A stretch of DNA of 55,231 bases from an uncultured Pseudomonadota bacterium (GCA_903875225.1 CAIQVJ010000052.1:1-55231); one strand, 5' to 3'. Positions 1 through 10,453 are shown, counted from the stretch's first letter. The notes: a model not told the origin generated them from the sequence alone. Program-made: numbers and translations.

Positions 1-140
1 CGCGAAGATGAAGTGGGGGAAAGGGGGAGGTTTGCCCGGGGGCCGCCCAAGGGCGGCCGAATCGCGGGAAATCATGCCAAGTCAAGCGCCAGCCCGTGTG
101 TCAGCCCCGCTGGCCATCGCTCGGGCACCTTTTGGGCTAG

Positions 141-593
141 AAGCGGAACGGCACGCGGAAGCTCCTCGCCGTCTACAACCCGCACACCGCCGAGGTCTAC
201 GGCGAGATGAGAGCGACGCGGACTGCGGCGGACACAGTCGAATTCATGGAGGCCGTAGCGAAGCAGACCGAAGGCAAGCAGGTCCACATCGTCTGGGACA
301 ACCTCAACACCCACAGGGACGGGCCCACGGACCGCTGGATCGAGTTCAACGCTCGACACGGAGGCAGGTTCCACTTCCACTACACCCCGATCCACGGCTC
401 GTGGATGAACCAGGTGGAGCTCTTCTTCGGCATCCTCCACCGCCGCGTGATGAAGAACGCCGTTCACAACAGCCTCGCCGAGCTGGACGCCGACGTCGAC
501 GCGTTCCTCCGGCGGTGGAACAAGGTTGAGCGAAAGTCGTTTCGATGGACTTTCACGGGGTACCCGCTGCAGATCGGCGCAAGAGCGGCATAA
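141..593 (+). pseudogene. IS630-family transposase remnant (5' truncated)
   Basis: This is the C-terminal part of an IS630-type DDE transposase. The frame opens after a TAG at 138-140 and reads RNGTRKLLAVYNPHTAEVYG, then VHIVWDNLNTH with the second catalytic Asp, then SWMNQVELFFGILHRRV with the catalytic Glu, ending at a TAA. The N-terminal helix-turn-helix and the first catalytic Asp are missing, and the only in-frame ATG (207) lies inside the catalytic domain, so the element should be inactive. No terminal inverted repeat was seen. The remnant sits next to two other broken genes, which suggests a site of past insertion and decay. Confidence 0.85.
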
Positions 594-643
594 GATCCGG
601 CTCCTGGAGCGAGCGCGGCGTGCAACTGTGGCATTGGGGTCTT

Positions 644-900
644 GAGGACGACCTGAAGGCCCGCGGCCTCACCCACCTGCGCGCGTCAAGACGCATGGCA
701 AAGCCCTGCTGGTCCAGAGCGGCGTCGGCGACGATCAGGAGAACCACTTCCGGCTCACGCTGCTGCCGGCCCAACGCTGGCGCATCGACATCGGTACGGG
801 ACCCGAGGGCTGGCAGCGCACCCCGTTCGAGGCGACGCTCAAGGAGGCCGTCGCTCTGGTCACCGAGAACTTTCCGTGGATCCTGGCTGCCCGTGACTGA
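644..900 (+). pseudogene. Small conserved-type protein broken by a 2-nt insertion
   Basis: Two frames together make one smooth protein. The first (644-684) reads EDDLKARGLTHLR. The second (685-900) begins VKTHGKALLVQSG, continues to a Trp-rich segment (RWRIDI, GWQRTPFE) and ends ENFPWILAARD before TGA. The break lies in a GC dinucleotide run at about 680-685. Removing one GC makes LTHLR-VKTHGKALL continuous. I do not know its function; it resembles small hypothetical proteins of similar layout in myxobacteria. No convincing start codon remains. It may be a true pseudogene or a sequencing error. Confidence 0.5.
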
Positions 901-923
901 TTCGGGGAGCGACTTCCGGAACG

Positions 924-1372
924 TGGTACTAGGAGTTTCAGGTCCTTGAAATGCTTGCTCCTCGGCCCCTGATCCGCCGCGGCGTAGAGCTTGAAAGCCA
1001 CCTGGTCGACGCGACCGGCAAGGCGGACCGTCAGCGCGCGTACGTCTGAGTGACCACGCGGTCAGCGAATCCCCCAGGGAGCCCGAAACGGAGCAGGCTC
1101 GTCGGACCGGCGTTGAGCCAGCGGCCATCGAGGTCCAGCGCACTCGCCACATCCGCGATCGCTTGGGCGAGTGGGCCGGGCATCGGCTCGCCCTCCGCCC
1201 ATCGCTCGCCTTCGATGCGCGAGACGATGTCGAGATCGCGCGTCGGCCGATCGATGAGGCCGAGGGGCAGGAGCGCCCCGCCGCCGATGAGGACAACGTC
1301 GTAGTGGTGCCCGCGGGAGGCGAGGATCGCGCCCAGCGTCTCCAGAGCGTCGTGGAGGTCAGCGGTTTCCAT
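924..1372 (-). pseudogene. Nucleotidyltransferase-like protein (DUF6036 type), frameshifted and truncated
   Basis: The ATG at 1372 opens a 113-codon frame (to 1031) with the nucleotidyltransferase signature GGGALLPLGLIDRPTRDLDI, including the paired acidic residues. It stops early after VVTQTYAR. The next frame continues the family sequence as ALTVRLAGRVDQVAFKLYAA and then DQGPRSKHFKDLKLL down to about 924. Restoring one G in the TACGCGCGC stretch near 1035 gives QTYGALTV and rejoins the frames, so this is a single-base frameshift. The last helices of the family are also missing; similarity ends abruptly near 924, where the oppositely oriented remnant at 644-900 begins. Such proteins are often partners of helix-turn-helix proteins in toxin-antitoxin-like pairs, but no partner is visible. 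Confidence 0.7.
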
Positions 1373-1918
1373 GTCGAGACAGTAGTCGGCTCGAATCGAG
1401 ACGGCTACTGTCTCGCTGCACGGCCGGACCATGGGCGGTGCGTTCGAGCGGCCAGCGGCCGAGCGGTCGCTCATTCCGCGCAATGCCGCGCGCTGCCCTT
1501 CTCGAAAACTGTAGCCTTGAGTCCTACGTCTTTGCCCGGCGCGCACTGTCGGCCATTGCGCGCCTCATTGCGCATTGACCTTCGGCCGTCGGCTCCGGCG
1601 AGCCCCGCGCCTGCAGGCAGACCGGCTCACCACCTGAATTGAAAGCGCCATGCTCGACGAGCGATCTGGTCCCGGAGACATCGCCGCGCACGACGTCGGC
1701 CACCCGAGCGGCGACCTGATGGCGTCGAGGACGCGATGGCGAGCAGGCGATTTGGGACCGTATCGCCGGTGGACTGGGCGGCCGCCTGGGAGGGGTTGCC
1801 GACCTCGCGCGGCCAGATGCTGCAGGCGGACCGAGTCGCGGGGCGGCGTTCTTCCACCCGCCACGGCCATGCCGGGCCGCGGGCTCGAGCATACTTGGCT
1901 CGCTCCCGAGGCAAGCCG
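1373..1918. other. 546-base stretch with no supportable gene
   Basis: Several open frames cross this region on both strands, but their translations are Arg/Pro/Ala-rich shadows of high-GC DNA and none shows a domain, signal peptide or Shine-Dalgarno-supported start. It presumably holds the promoter of the pair starting at 1919. An imperfect direct repeat of CATTGCGC occurs around 1554-1575. Nothing else was recognised. Confidence 0.5.
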
Positions 1919-3295
1919 ATGTCCACAGAAGACGAGCGCCGCCACATCGCAGAGATGAACGCTCGCGTCCGCAGGTCGATCGAGCGCCACGGCGTCAAGA
2001 GCGAGCGGGACCGGTGGGCGCTGCAGCAGGTCTCCGATGGGGACAGCGTGATTCCCCCGCCCGATCGGGCTCCGCTGCCGCCCCATTTCGCCAAGACCTG
2101 CTCCCGGGAGGAGCTGGCTCACCTGAACCGGATCGTCGACGACGTGTACGAGTGGGCCCAGCCGCTCGTCGGGCTCACGGACCACGAGGCGACGGTGCTG
2201 TACAACGGGGACCCCGTGGCCATGCTGATCCGCGACGAGCTGATCGGGTGGGGGCTGGAGTATGCGAGGGCCCGGCTCGCGCGCCCGAATGCCCGCGACC
2301 AGGGTGATCCGTTCCTGCGATGGCGCCGGATCACCGACGAGGTCTGCATCTGGCTCGACACGATCGGCACGGTCGCCGGGATCCGCGTGGCCTTGAGCGA
2401 CGTGGCGGACCGCATCGCGTGGGAGATCTGGCGGGCGACGTTGGGCCCCGAGGTCGGACTGCGTCGCGAGGGCAAGGGGCTCTGGTTCGACATGCCACGC
2501 GTCGCGCCCGAGCGCTGGCAGCAGGTGCAGCAGACCGTGCTGCTGTACGCCTGGAACGAGGCGGACGCGCTGGAGCTGGCTCGGGCACGGTTCACCCGCC
2601 GGGCGAGCGGGGATGTCGCCGAGCTTCGCAGGCGTCGAGCCCAGATGGGGGAGGATCTCGTCGAGGTCCGGTCGCTCCTCGTGGGGTCCGACCCGATCGG
2701 GGTTGCGGGCGACAGTCCAGGCGGCTCCTCGACGCTGATCTGGGGCTACCAGCATGCTGTCGGGTTCATCCTCGTGGCGCCCGATCGGGAGGCGCTCGCC
2801 GCGCAGGTGACAGAGGCGCTCTACCCGGCGCCCTTGCGGTTGCACCTCGACGGGGCGATCGCCGGGCACGTGACCTGGTGGGAGCTGGCGGACGACCCGG
2901 CCTGGGAGGTCGCCATGATCGAGCCCATGCACGCGAACCTCGTCGAGCAGTGGCTCGCGCAGGCGCCTACCGCCGCTCCGACGGAGGCCGTCACGACGAT
3001 CGCGGGGGACCTGGCGGTGGTGGCCGACGCCTGCCAGCGCATCGCGGAGCCCGTTCAAGGCCGACGCGTTCCGGCGGTGCGAATGGAGACGCTGCTCACC
3101 ACCCTGGAGCGCAGGTTCTCGTGTGACGTCTCCCCCGGCAAGGGGAGCGAGATCACGGTGTACCGCTTCGGAGGGCGGAAGTTCACGCTGGGCCACCACG
3201 CGAGGAACACGCATGTGCCTGCCCATGTCGTCAGGGCCCTGCTCAAGGCGGTCGGCATCTCCGTGGGCGAATGGTGGACCGTCCTCGACCGATGA
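1919..3295 (+). CDS. Unknown 458-aa protein with a HicA-like C-terminal segment
   Basis: I chose the ATG at 1919 because protein-like sequence (MSTEDERRHIAEMNARV) begins there and the upstream extension is low-quality. The body is alpha-helical, rich in Arg, Glu and Trp, without signal peptide or membrane segments, so probably cytosolic. The last ~75 residues (GSEITVYRFGGRKFTLGHH, then THVPAHVVRALLKAVGIS) look like a HicA/YcfA-type double-stranded-RNA-binding fold: beta strands with a central His, then a leucine-rich helix. This is inferred from the pattern, not proven. The stop overlaps the next start (ATGA at 3292-3295), so the two genes are translationally coupled. Confidence 0.75.
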   Translation: MSTEDERRHIAEMNARVRRSIERHGVKSERDRWALQQVSDGDSVIPPPDRAPLPPHFAKTCSREELAHLNRIVDDVYEWAQPLVGLTDHEATVLYNGDPVAMLIRDELIGWGLEYARARLARPNARDQGDPFLRWRRITDEVCIWLDTIGTVAGIRVALSDVADRIAWEIWRATLGPEVGLRREGKGLWFDMPRVAPERWQQVQQTVLLYAWNEADALELARARFTRRASGDVAELRRRRAQMGEDLVEVRSLLVGSDPIGVAGDSPGGSSTLIWGYQHAVGFILVAPDREALAAQVTEALYPAPLRLHLDGAIAGHVTWWELADDPAWEVAMIEPMHANLVEQWLAQAPTAAPTEAVTTIAGDLAVVADACQRIAEPVQGRRVPAVRMETLLTTLERRFSCDVSPGKGSEITVYRFGGRKFTLGHHARNTHVPAHVVRALLKAVGISVGEWWTVLDR

Positions 3296-3954
3296 GCGTG
3301 GATACACCAAGGCGGATGCCCATCGTCCACTTCTCCCACCACGGTGCCCTCGACGTCATCCCCGGCCACGCAGGGCCGCTCGGCGTGCTGGTCTGGATCG
3401 ACGAGGCGGTCGCGTTCTTCCCGGTCGAGGGACGCGAGCATCTGGTCGTGAGCGTGGCCGAATCCGTCAGGGACACCCGCGATCAGGCCGATCTCATCGA
3501 GTACCTGCTCGAGCGGGGCGGCGGAGCTTTTCGCTGTTTCTCGCTTCCGGAGACAGTCGAAGCGGCCTCGCTGCTGGATGCCGCCCGTCAGGTTGCGGCA
3601 TCGAGCGGGATCGCCTTCGCGGTCCCCAAGCGGGCGATCCCGTCGTGCTCCGCATGTGGAGGTGGAGACGATCTGCACGTCGTCACCTACCGGTACCCGG
3701 ACGGGCCCGGCGGTCGGCTCCTGGTCTACTGTGCGCGGTGTCGAGAGGCCCGGCGGGAGCACCTCGGGGTGGACGTGCCGGTTGCCGAGCTGACGGTGGA
3801 GTCGTTCGTCGCGCTCTACCGGGAGGGTCTGACGGAGTCCGACCCTCCGCGGGCCGCCGAGATCGCGTTCGGAGAGGCACCCATCGACGCGGTCCGCGGA
3901 GCGAGGGCGGCGCTGGCGGGGTTGGCGGACGGGAGGGCGCCCGCGTCCGACTGA
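3292..3954 (+). CDS. Unknown 220-aa protein with a zinc-ribbon-like Cys cluster
   Basis: The ATG at 3292 forms an ATGA overlap with the preceding stop; an alternative ATG at 3271 would overlap more. The protein has no signal peptide. Two Cys pairs, SCSACGG and VYCARCREARREH, lie about 30 residues apart in the middle, a spacing typical of a zinc ribbon. The N-terminal half (IVHFSHHGALDVIP, AFFPVEGREHLVV) looks like a beta-rich domain. I do not recognise the family. Coupling to the HicA-like gene upstream suggests the two products act together. A 7-bp-arm hairpin follows directly after its stop codon. Confidence 0.75.
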   Translation: MSVDTPRRMPIVHFSHHGALDVIPGHAGPLGVLVWIDEAVAFFPVEGREHLVVSVAESVRDTRDQADLIEYLLERGGGAFRCFSLPETVEAASLLDAARQVAASSGIAFAVPKRAIPSCSACGGGDDLHVVTYRYPDGPGGRLLVYCARCREARREHLGVDVPVAELTVESFVALYREGLTESDPPRAAEIAFGEAPIDAVRGARAALAGLADGRAPASD

Positions 3955-3971
3955 CGGGAAGTCACTTCCCG
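3955..3971 (+). terminator. Hairpin after the 1919-3954 gene pair
   Basis: CGGGAAG-TCA-CTTCCCG is a perfect inverted repeat (7-bp arms, 3-nt loop) beginning at the base after the TGA at 3952-3954. There is no T-tract, so it may be a terminator of the GC-rich type or an mRNA 3'-end stabiliser. Confidence 0.45.
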
Positions 3972-4149
3972 GCCATCCCGTACGTCATCCGCTCCGAGCC
4001 CCGCGCCCACGTGTCAATCAGCGCGGCCGTGACATCGCCGCGGCCGGCTGAACGTTGCCGCGGCCCGGAGGCGGTCTCCGCGGAGCAGGCCCAGCGGGCT
4101 CGATGCCTGCACGCCGTCGGTTACCGGGGTCGCACGCCCCGGAGTCTCC

Positions 4150-4968
4150 ATGCTCATTGTTCTCGTCTTTGGATGTCTCCCGCCCCTCCCCACGAACGCC
4201 GACACCGACACCGACACCGACACTGACACTGACACTGACACTGACGCTGACACTGACGCTGACACCGACACCGACGCCGACGGGGATGGGGCGCTCGCTG
4301 GGACTGACTGCGACGACAACGATGCGACCGTCGGCGCGCCGCAGACCTGGTACTACGACGGGGATGGCGACGGGTACGGCGATCCCGCCGTCTCGCTCAT
4401 CGAATGTATCGACCCAGCCGGGTACATCGCGAACGGGACCGACTGCGATGACACCACAGACGCAGTCAGCCCCGCCGATCCAGAGGTCTGGGGGAACGGG
4501 GTGGACGACAACTGCGACGGCGAGGCGGACGAGGATGGGGCTGTCGAGGGGACCTGGACGGGTACGATCAGCATGACCATCACCGAGTTCAACTTCTGCG
4601 GCGGCACGCTCAACTGCGACGGGACCGCCACGGCAGACGCTTACGCGAACTCCTCTGGAGCCCAGATCACCGGGAGTTACACATGCACCACCAGCGCCGG
4701 GGTTCCGAACGACCACCTGTGTGGTGTCGGCGCGCCTGTGACCGGTACGTTTTCGGTAATGTCATCGGGTGGAACCTACTTTGGCGGGAATGTCGCGGCG
4801 GGCGATTGCGCTATTTTCAGCACGGCCTATGACGGCACCGGCCCGATCTCCGGTACCCTCGCGGCTACCGGTCTGCCGCTCTACTTCTCCGTTCTGGCCT
4901 GCCCGGCGGGGGCGGCGGGAGACAGCCACAACACCGTCACCGCCACAATCACGTTGACCCGGACGTAG
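4150..4968 (+). CDS. Lipoprotein with Asp-Thr stalk and MopE-type metal-binding motif
   Basis: A very short signal, MLIVLVFGC, puts the lipidated Cys at residue 9. It is followed by a stalk of alternating Asp-Thr/Asp-Ala (about residues 17-44). Next come motifs of the putative metal-binding MopE type: TDCDDNDATV, then YYDGDGDGYGDP, then TDCDDTTDAVSP with GVDDNCDGEADEDG. The C-terminal ~140 residues form a Cys-containing beta-rich domain (GTWTGTISMTITEFNFCGG) probably exposed at the cell surface. The family is known from myxobacterial secreted proteins; the metal bound and the function are not known. The stalk is encoded by a hexanucleotide repeat that could change length without breaking the frame. 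Confidence 0.85.
   Translation: MLIVLVFGCLPPLPTNADTDTDTDTDTDTDTDADTDADTDTDADGDGALAGTDCDDNDATVGAPQTWYYDGDGDGYGDPAVSLIECIDPAGYIANGTDCDDTTDAVSPADPEVWGNGVDDNCDGEADEDGAVEGTWTGTISMTITEFNFCGGTLNCDGTATADAYANSSGAQITGSYTCTTSAGVPNDHLCGVGAPVTGTFSVMSSGGTYFGGNVAAGDCAIFSTAYDGTGPISGTLAATGLPLYFSVLACPAGAAGDSHNTVTATITLTRT
4199..4281 (+). repeat. Hexanucleotide repeat encoding an Asp-Thr/Asp-Ala stalk
   Basis: An imperfect array of GACACC, GACACT, GACGCT and GACGCC units codes for Asp-Thr and Asp-Ala dipeptides. Units are multiples of three, so slippage alters stalk length in steps of two residues without a frameshift. Confidence 0.9.
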
Positions 4969-5037
4969 GCGCACCGCGTCGCCGGTGTCAGGGGCGCGGC
5001 TCCCGTGTCAGACCAACGTGGGGCGGCTCTCTGCCCC

Positions 5038-6147
5038 TCAGGGCTCCAGCGCCCCGGACTCGATCAGCGCGTAGATCGGATCGCCAGGGCAGGACGTGGA
5101 CTCGCCGCAGAGCGGAGACACGTCCCGATGACCATTGATGGTGAGGAAGTTGGTGTTCCCCGTGGCCGCAGCAGCGTCGCGGATGCGAAGGATCGCCGCC
5201 CGGGCCCCCTCGATCTGTGCGCCCGTGGGGGGCGTTTCGGGGGTGGTTGTGGGGATCACGATCGTGTAGCCAGGGTAGTTCGCGTCAGGACAGCCGCTCG
5301 CGGCATTGCGGATGTCGTGACCCCGGATCTCCCACTCGTCCCCATCCGGCGAGATGTAGCTGTTGTAGCCGGCCGACACGCCATCGTTGGTGTAGTACGA
5401 GTACTCCTGGACGTTGCGGATGCGGTCGATCGCGTCGGCATCCTGGTAGATGTCGTCGTCACCGTCGAGATCCTCGGCTACGCCGTTGTAGTGGATGGTC
5501 ACGAACTCCAGCCAATCCATCCGCATCTCGGGGCCCTCGACGGGCAGGGCGCTGGTCTCCCACTCTTCCCGGGGGTGCACGGTGAATGGGCCGTAGCCAT
5601 CGATTACGTCGATGGATGCCATGGGTGTGGGCTCGCCAATCCAGCGGACCCACTCGTCGAGGAGCTGCCACTGCCATGGGTGTGGCCCGTTCACAAGGGG
5701 CGCCGTGGCCGTCCAGCGGACGCGCACCGCCGTCGTCGCGGGCACGTCGCCCGGTAGCAGCACCCGTGCGCGACCCCAGGTGTCCGTCACCGTTCGGCTT
5801 GTGGACCCAAGCTTCACGCCCGGGATCGCGTCCTCTGTCGCGCCGGCAATCCAAGGCGAACCTTCACAGTTGGCAAAGACCAGATCGCCGCTGACCGTGG
5901 CGCCGGCGCTGACCGGACCCGGCGGCACCGTCTCCGACAGCAGCTTTGCGCCCGGATCCCCGGCAGCGCACCCATCGTAGGGCGCGAGGTCGCCGTCCCA
6001 CACGAGGCCGGTGTCCACCGACTGCGCCGAGTCGACATCCTGGACGTCGGGTGCTGCGCTGTCGCGCGATCCCGGCCGTCCGACACGTCGACCGTCTCCT
6101 GCGGAGGTGCAGGCGAGCAGCAACAGCGCGGTGGCGAGCAGCGGCAT
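5038..6147 (-). CDS. N-acetylmuramoyl-L-alanine amidase-like lipoprotein
   Basis: The start at ATG 6147 gives the signal MPLLATALLLLAC, matching the short lipoprotein signals of its neighbours. A GTG at 6168 is possible but overlaps a TATAGT -10-like element. After a low-complexity linker and a beta-rich region comes an Amidase_2/PGRP-type domain: FVTIHYNG (first zinc-ligand His region), YISPDGDEWEIRGHDIRN, and NGHRDVSP followed by CPGDPIYALI near the C-terminus. This family cleaves the bond between muramic acid and L-Ala of peptidoglycan. As an outer-membrane lipoprotein it might act in wall remodelling or in lysing other bacteria. It is transcribed divergently from the beta-helix gene at 6220. 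Confidence 0.85.
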   Translation of the reverse strand: MPLLATALLLLACTSAGDGRRVGRPGSRDSAAPDVQDVDSAQSVDTGLVWDGDLAPYDGCAAGDPGAKLLSETVPPGPVSAGATVSGDLVFANCEGSPWIAGATEDAIPGVKLGSTSRTVTDTWGRARVLLPGDVPATTAVRVRWTATAPLVNGPHPWQWQLLDEWVRWIGEPTPMASIDVIDGYGPFTVHPREEWETSALPVEGPEMRMDWLEFVTIHYNGVAEDLDGDDDIYQDADAIDRIRNVQEYSYYTNDGVSAGYNSYISPDGDEWEIRGHDIRNAASGCPDANYPGYTIVIPTTTPETPPTGAQIEGARAAILRIRDAAAATGNTNFLTINGHRDVSPLCGESTSCPGDPIYALIESGALEP

Positions 6148-6166
6148 GGCGATTCCGAAGGCGTTC

Positions 6167-6213
6167 ACTATACACCTGCCCGGCCCGTCCCCGCACGGGC
6201 GGCATGGTAGGAT
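6167..6213. promoter_or_regulatory. Divergent promoter region between amidase and beta-helix lipoproteins
   Basis: On the minus strand TATAGT (6172-6167) is placed to start a transcript about 13 nt before the amidase ATG. On the plus strand TAGGAT (6208-6213) lies 6 nt before the ATG at 6220; it could be a -10 of a leaderless mRNA or simply an AGGA ribosome-binding site. Between them GCCCGT-CCCCGC-ACGGGC (6183-6200) is a perfect 6-bp-arm inverted repeat that could bind a regulator of both genes. Confidence 0.4.
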
Positions 6214-6219
6214 CCTCGG

Positions 6220-7725
<1,506 letters not shown>

Positions 7726-7923
7726 GCGAGTGTGCAGGGGAGCACGAGGCCGTCCGCGTCGGCGACCGCGTCGCCCCTCCTATTGAGCCCATCCCTGGAA
7801 CCACAACCGTGAGCGAACGCCCGACGATCCCGTTTCGCGTACGGTCCAGCGCGATGGACGCAGTTGGATGGATTGGCTCCCCGATCGCGCTGGATGGATC
7901 GGGGCGATCCCGCCCCTGCGCCG

Positions 7924-8418
7924 TCAGTCGACGATGATTCCATGGAGGGCCGCCCTGCCGTCGGAGACGAGGCAGAACCAGGATCCTGACGGGAGCGCCC
8001 GGTCGGAGCACACGCCGTCGGCCGGTTTGCCATCGAGGGGGAGCAGGGCAGCGTCGTGTTGCGGGTCCGGGCGGGCGAGGGCGCCGGTACACATGCAGCG
8101 CCCGCCGCCACAGTCGCCGTCGCTCCGGCACGCGTCGCCGTTCATCGGTGAAGGAATGCGACAGAGCCGGTAGGGCGCGCGCGTGAGGGTGGGCGCGTCG
8201 GGGCGGTCGGGCACGGGGCGGTCGTCCTGGGTCTCGATGTGACCGCCGCGGGCTTCGCACTCGGCGTCGGTGATGAGGCCGGGGGGCGTCGCAGGCGGCG
8301 GTGTGGGCGCAGGCGGCGGCGTGGGCGCAGGGGGATTCGCGGGCGCCGCGCGAGGCTCGGCGGTCGGCGGCGGCGCGGTGGCGAGCGGCATGGCGCAGGC
8401 GAGCAGGAGGGCGAGCAT
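7924..8418 (-). CDS. Small Cys-rich lipoprotein with Pro-rich linker
   Basis: From ATG 8418 the product is 164 aa. The N-terminus MLALLLAC is a short lipoprotein signal like those of neighbouring genes. Residues about 20-50 are Ala-Pro-Thr rich (repeated PTPPPAPTPPP), a flexible linker. The folded part carries many Cys in short spacing (ITDAECEARGGHIE, RLCRIPSP, GDACRSDGDCGGGRCMC, GVCSDRA, WFCLVSD), typical of a disulfide-stabilised extracellular domain. The family is not recognised. It lies 125 bp downstream of the AAA ATPase gene on the same strand and could share its transcript. Confidence 0.75.
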   Translation of the reverse strand: MLALLLACAMPLATAPPPTAEPRAAPANPPAPTPPPAPTPPPATPPGLITDAECEARGGHIETQDDRPVPDRPDAPTLTRAPYRLCRIPSPMNGDACRSDGDCGGGRCMCTGALARPDPQHDAALLPLDGKPADGVCSDRALPSGSWFCLVSDGRAALHGIIVD

Positions 8419-8543
8419 GGCGTGCACACCGGATATCCCATGGTGGCGGCGAGGAGTTTCCGACGGCGTGGGTTCCGGGCTGGCTGCCGCCCGTGTTGTG
8501 GGTCGTCGCGTAGCTGGTTCTCGCGGACGTCCCGAGCAAGAGC

Positions 8544-10400
8544 TCAATCCCCCGTCAGCGCCCGGCGCTCGGATCGCCGTCGCGCGGCGGCGAGGAGCGC
8601 GGGCGTCGTCAGGCTGCCCCCGGTCACCGCCACCTCGCGCACGCAGGCCACGATCTCGCCGCCCGAGAGCGGGATCGCCGTCAGAAGGAACAGGTCGACG
8701 GCTCGGAGCGGTGGGGCATCGCCGAGCGCCAGGACCCACAGCGCCATGCGCTCCTCCATGCCTGGGAGTTGGACATGGATCCAGGCGTCCACACGCCGGG
8801 AGAGCGCGGGGTCGAGGGTCTCGCTCCGGTTGGTGGTGAGCACCGCGACGCCCTCGAAGTGCTCGAGCGCCTGCAGCATCTGGGAGCTCTCGAGGATGTG
8901 CGCGCCGCCCACCTGGGCCGCCGATCCCTCGCGCCGGCCGACCCACTCGTCGGCCTCGTCGATGAGGATCACTGCGTTGCGTTGCTTCGCCTCGGCGAAG
9001 ACCGCGTCGAGTCGTCGCTCGAGTTGACCGTAGAGTCGTCCGCGCATGAGCCCGCCCTGGAGGCGGTAGAGGGGTCGGCCCATGCTGCCGGCAAGGCAGC
9101 GCGCCGCCATCGATTTTCCGGTGCCCGGAGGGCCGTGGAGCAGCACGACGGCCCTCCGACCCGTCCCGGTCGATCGGGCGATCGCGTCGAGCGCGTTGCG
9201 CGTGGCAGCGGGTAGGACCAGGGAGTCGAGCGTGGTGTTCGGGATCTGCCAGTGTGCCTCGGCGAGGTGCGGTGCGGCGTCTTCCTCGGGGTGCTCGGAC
9301 CGGGCGGCAGGGGTCCGCGGCGCCATGCTCATCGGGGTGTCCGGGTACATCGCCTGGTGCACCGCCAGGGTGCGGGCCTCGCGGTGGGCGTGGCCCACCG
9401 CGATCACCTGGGATTCGCGCGCCTCGATCGTCTGCGCCAGCGTCTCGGTGACGGACTTGCAGAGTGGCTCCAGATCGACGACATCGACGGTGGAGTCCGG
9501 CCCCAGCAGGGGGTGGCCCGCGGACCCCTCTGGGTCCAACACCAGGAAGAGCATCCCTTCGCCGGGCATGAACTGCAGGGAGAAGGTGCTCTCGCAGAAG
9601 GGGGAACACTCGTTGCCGGCGGTTGTCTTGACCCCCAGGAGCAGGTCCTCCCCATCGGCTTCGGTCGCACAGCGCAGGGCTGTGGGCGGGACGGTCTCCC
9701 CCAGGTACGACCGTGCCCGGAGCGGGCGCCCCCTGGCCGCGCTGATGCACTGGGCCATGGCCACCGCCACCGCCATCTCGGAGCAGCAGAGCACGACGGG
9801 CCTCGCCGGATCGAGGATGGAACCCAGCCTGGACGCTGCCGTCTGGATCGCGGGGAGGGCAGCCAGCGCCGACGGCTGCCCCAGCGTCAGGAGGGCCGGG
9901 TCGGCGATCTCGCCCCCGAGCAGCCAGGGCTCCAGCCCGGGAAGGAGCATCAGCCCGCCGTCCTCGTCCCGTGACAGGGGGCCCTTGTCGAGCAGCGGCT
10001 CCAGCAGGGCGACGAGCGTGATGGGTGCGCCGAGCCGCTCCCCGAGGGCCCGCGTGGCCGCTCGCAACGGGAACGCCCTCGGCAGCGCGGGGTCGCACGC
10101 GTTGCTGAACGAGCAGCCCACGGCAAAGCGCAGGAGCCAGGCGAGACGCGGGTCGGACTGGTTGATCAGCCGGAAGGCGCGACTCTGCCGGACGGCCGCG
10201 TTCTGTTCGGCCAGCTCCACCCGCTCGGGTGCGGACAGCCCGGATTGTGGGCGCGCCGATGCTTCGGTGAACGGAGCGAGGCTGGTGAACAGCGCGCCCT
10301 GCGGGCTCTGCTTCCGCCGCTCGCCGCGCGGCGGAGGGACGTCTGCGGCGCGGGGAAGTGCCATCAATGCTTCGAAGTACAGGGTGAGGTGAGCGTTCAT
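8544..10400 (-). CDS. AAA+ ATPase with long unknown N-terminal region
   Basis: ATG 10400 is preceded by GGAG at 6-nt spacing. The 618-aa product has ~400 N-terminal residues of unknown fold, then an AAA+ module: Walker A GPPGTGKS (about 421-428), Walker B VILIDEADEW (about 476-485), sensor-1 VLTTNRSETLDPALSRRVD with the arginine fingers, and a short lid. This is the classic ATP-driven remodeller architecture of the FtsH/spastin-like class, with no protease domain. The N-terminal part (SYLGETVPPTALRC, NECSPFCESTFSLQF) contains several Cys and may be the substrate or partner domain. It is divergent from a WYL regulator, with a 17-bp palindrome between them, so it is probably controlled by that regulator. 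Confidence 0.85.
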   Translation of the reverse strand: MNAHLTLYFEALMALPRAADVPPPRGERRKQSPQGALFTSLAPFTEASARPQSGLSAPERVELAEQNAAVRQSRAFRLINQSDPRLAWLLRFAVGCSFSNACDPALPRAFPLRAATRALGERLGAPITLVALLEPLLDKGPLSRDEDGGLMLLPGLEPWLLGGEIADPALLTLGQPSALAALPAIQTAASRLGSILDPARPVVLCCSEMAVAVAMAQCISAARGRPLRARSYLGETVPPTALRCATEADGEDLLLGVKTTAGNECSPFCESTFSLQFMPGEGMLFLVLDPEGSAGHPLLGPDSTVDVVDLEPLCKSVTETLAQTIEARESQVIAVGHAHREARTLAVHQAMYPDTPMSMAPRTPAARSEHPEEDAAPHLAEAHWQIPNTTLDSLVLPAATRNALDAIARSTGTGRRAVVLLHGPPGTGKSMAARCLAGSMGRPLYRLQGGLMRGRLYGQLERRLDAVFAEAKQRNAVILIDEADEWVGRREGSAAQVGGAHILESSQMLQALEHFEGVAVLTTNRSETLDPALSRRVDAWIHVQLPGMEERMALWVLALGDAPPLRAVDLFLLTAIPLSGGEIVACVREVAVTGGSLTTPALLAAARRRSERRALTGD

Positions 10401-10436
10401 TCGTGTCTCCATGCCCGACAACGATATGCTCGCCAT

Positions 10437-10453
10437 TGGTCGGGAACCGACCA
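10437..10453. promoter_or_regulatory. Candidate WYL operator between AAA ATPase and WYL genes
   Basis: TGGTCGG-GAA-CCGACCA is a perfect palindrome with 7-bp arms in the 114-bp divergent region. It lies just upstream of a TATCGT -10-like element of the AAA gene, where a bound dimer would block or recruit RNA polymerase. Binding by the adjacent WYL protein is inference. Confidence 0.5.
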
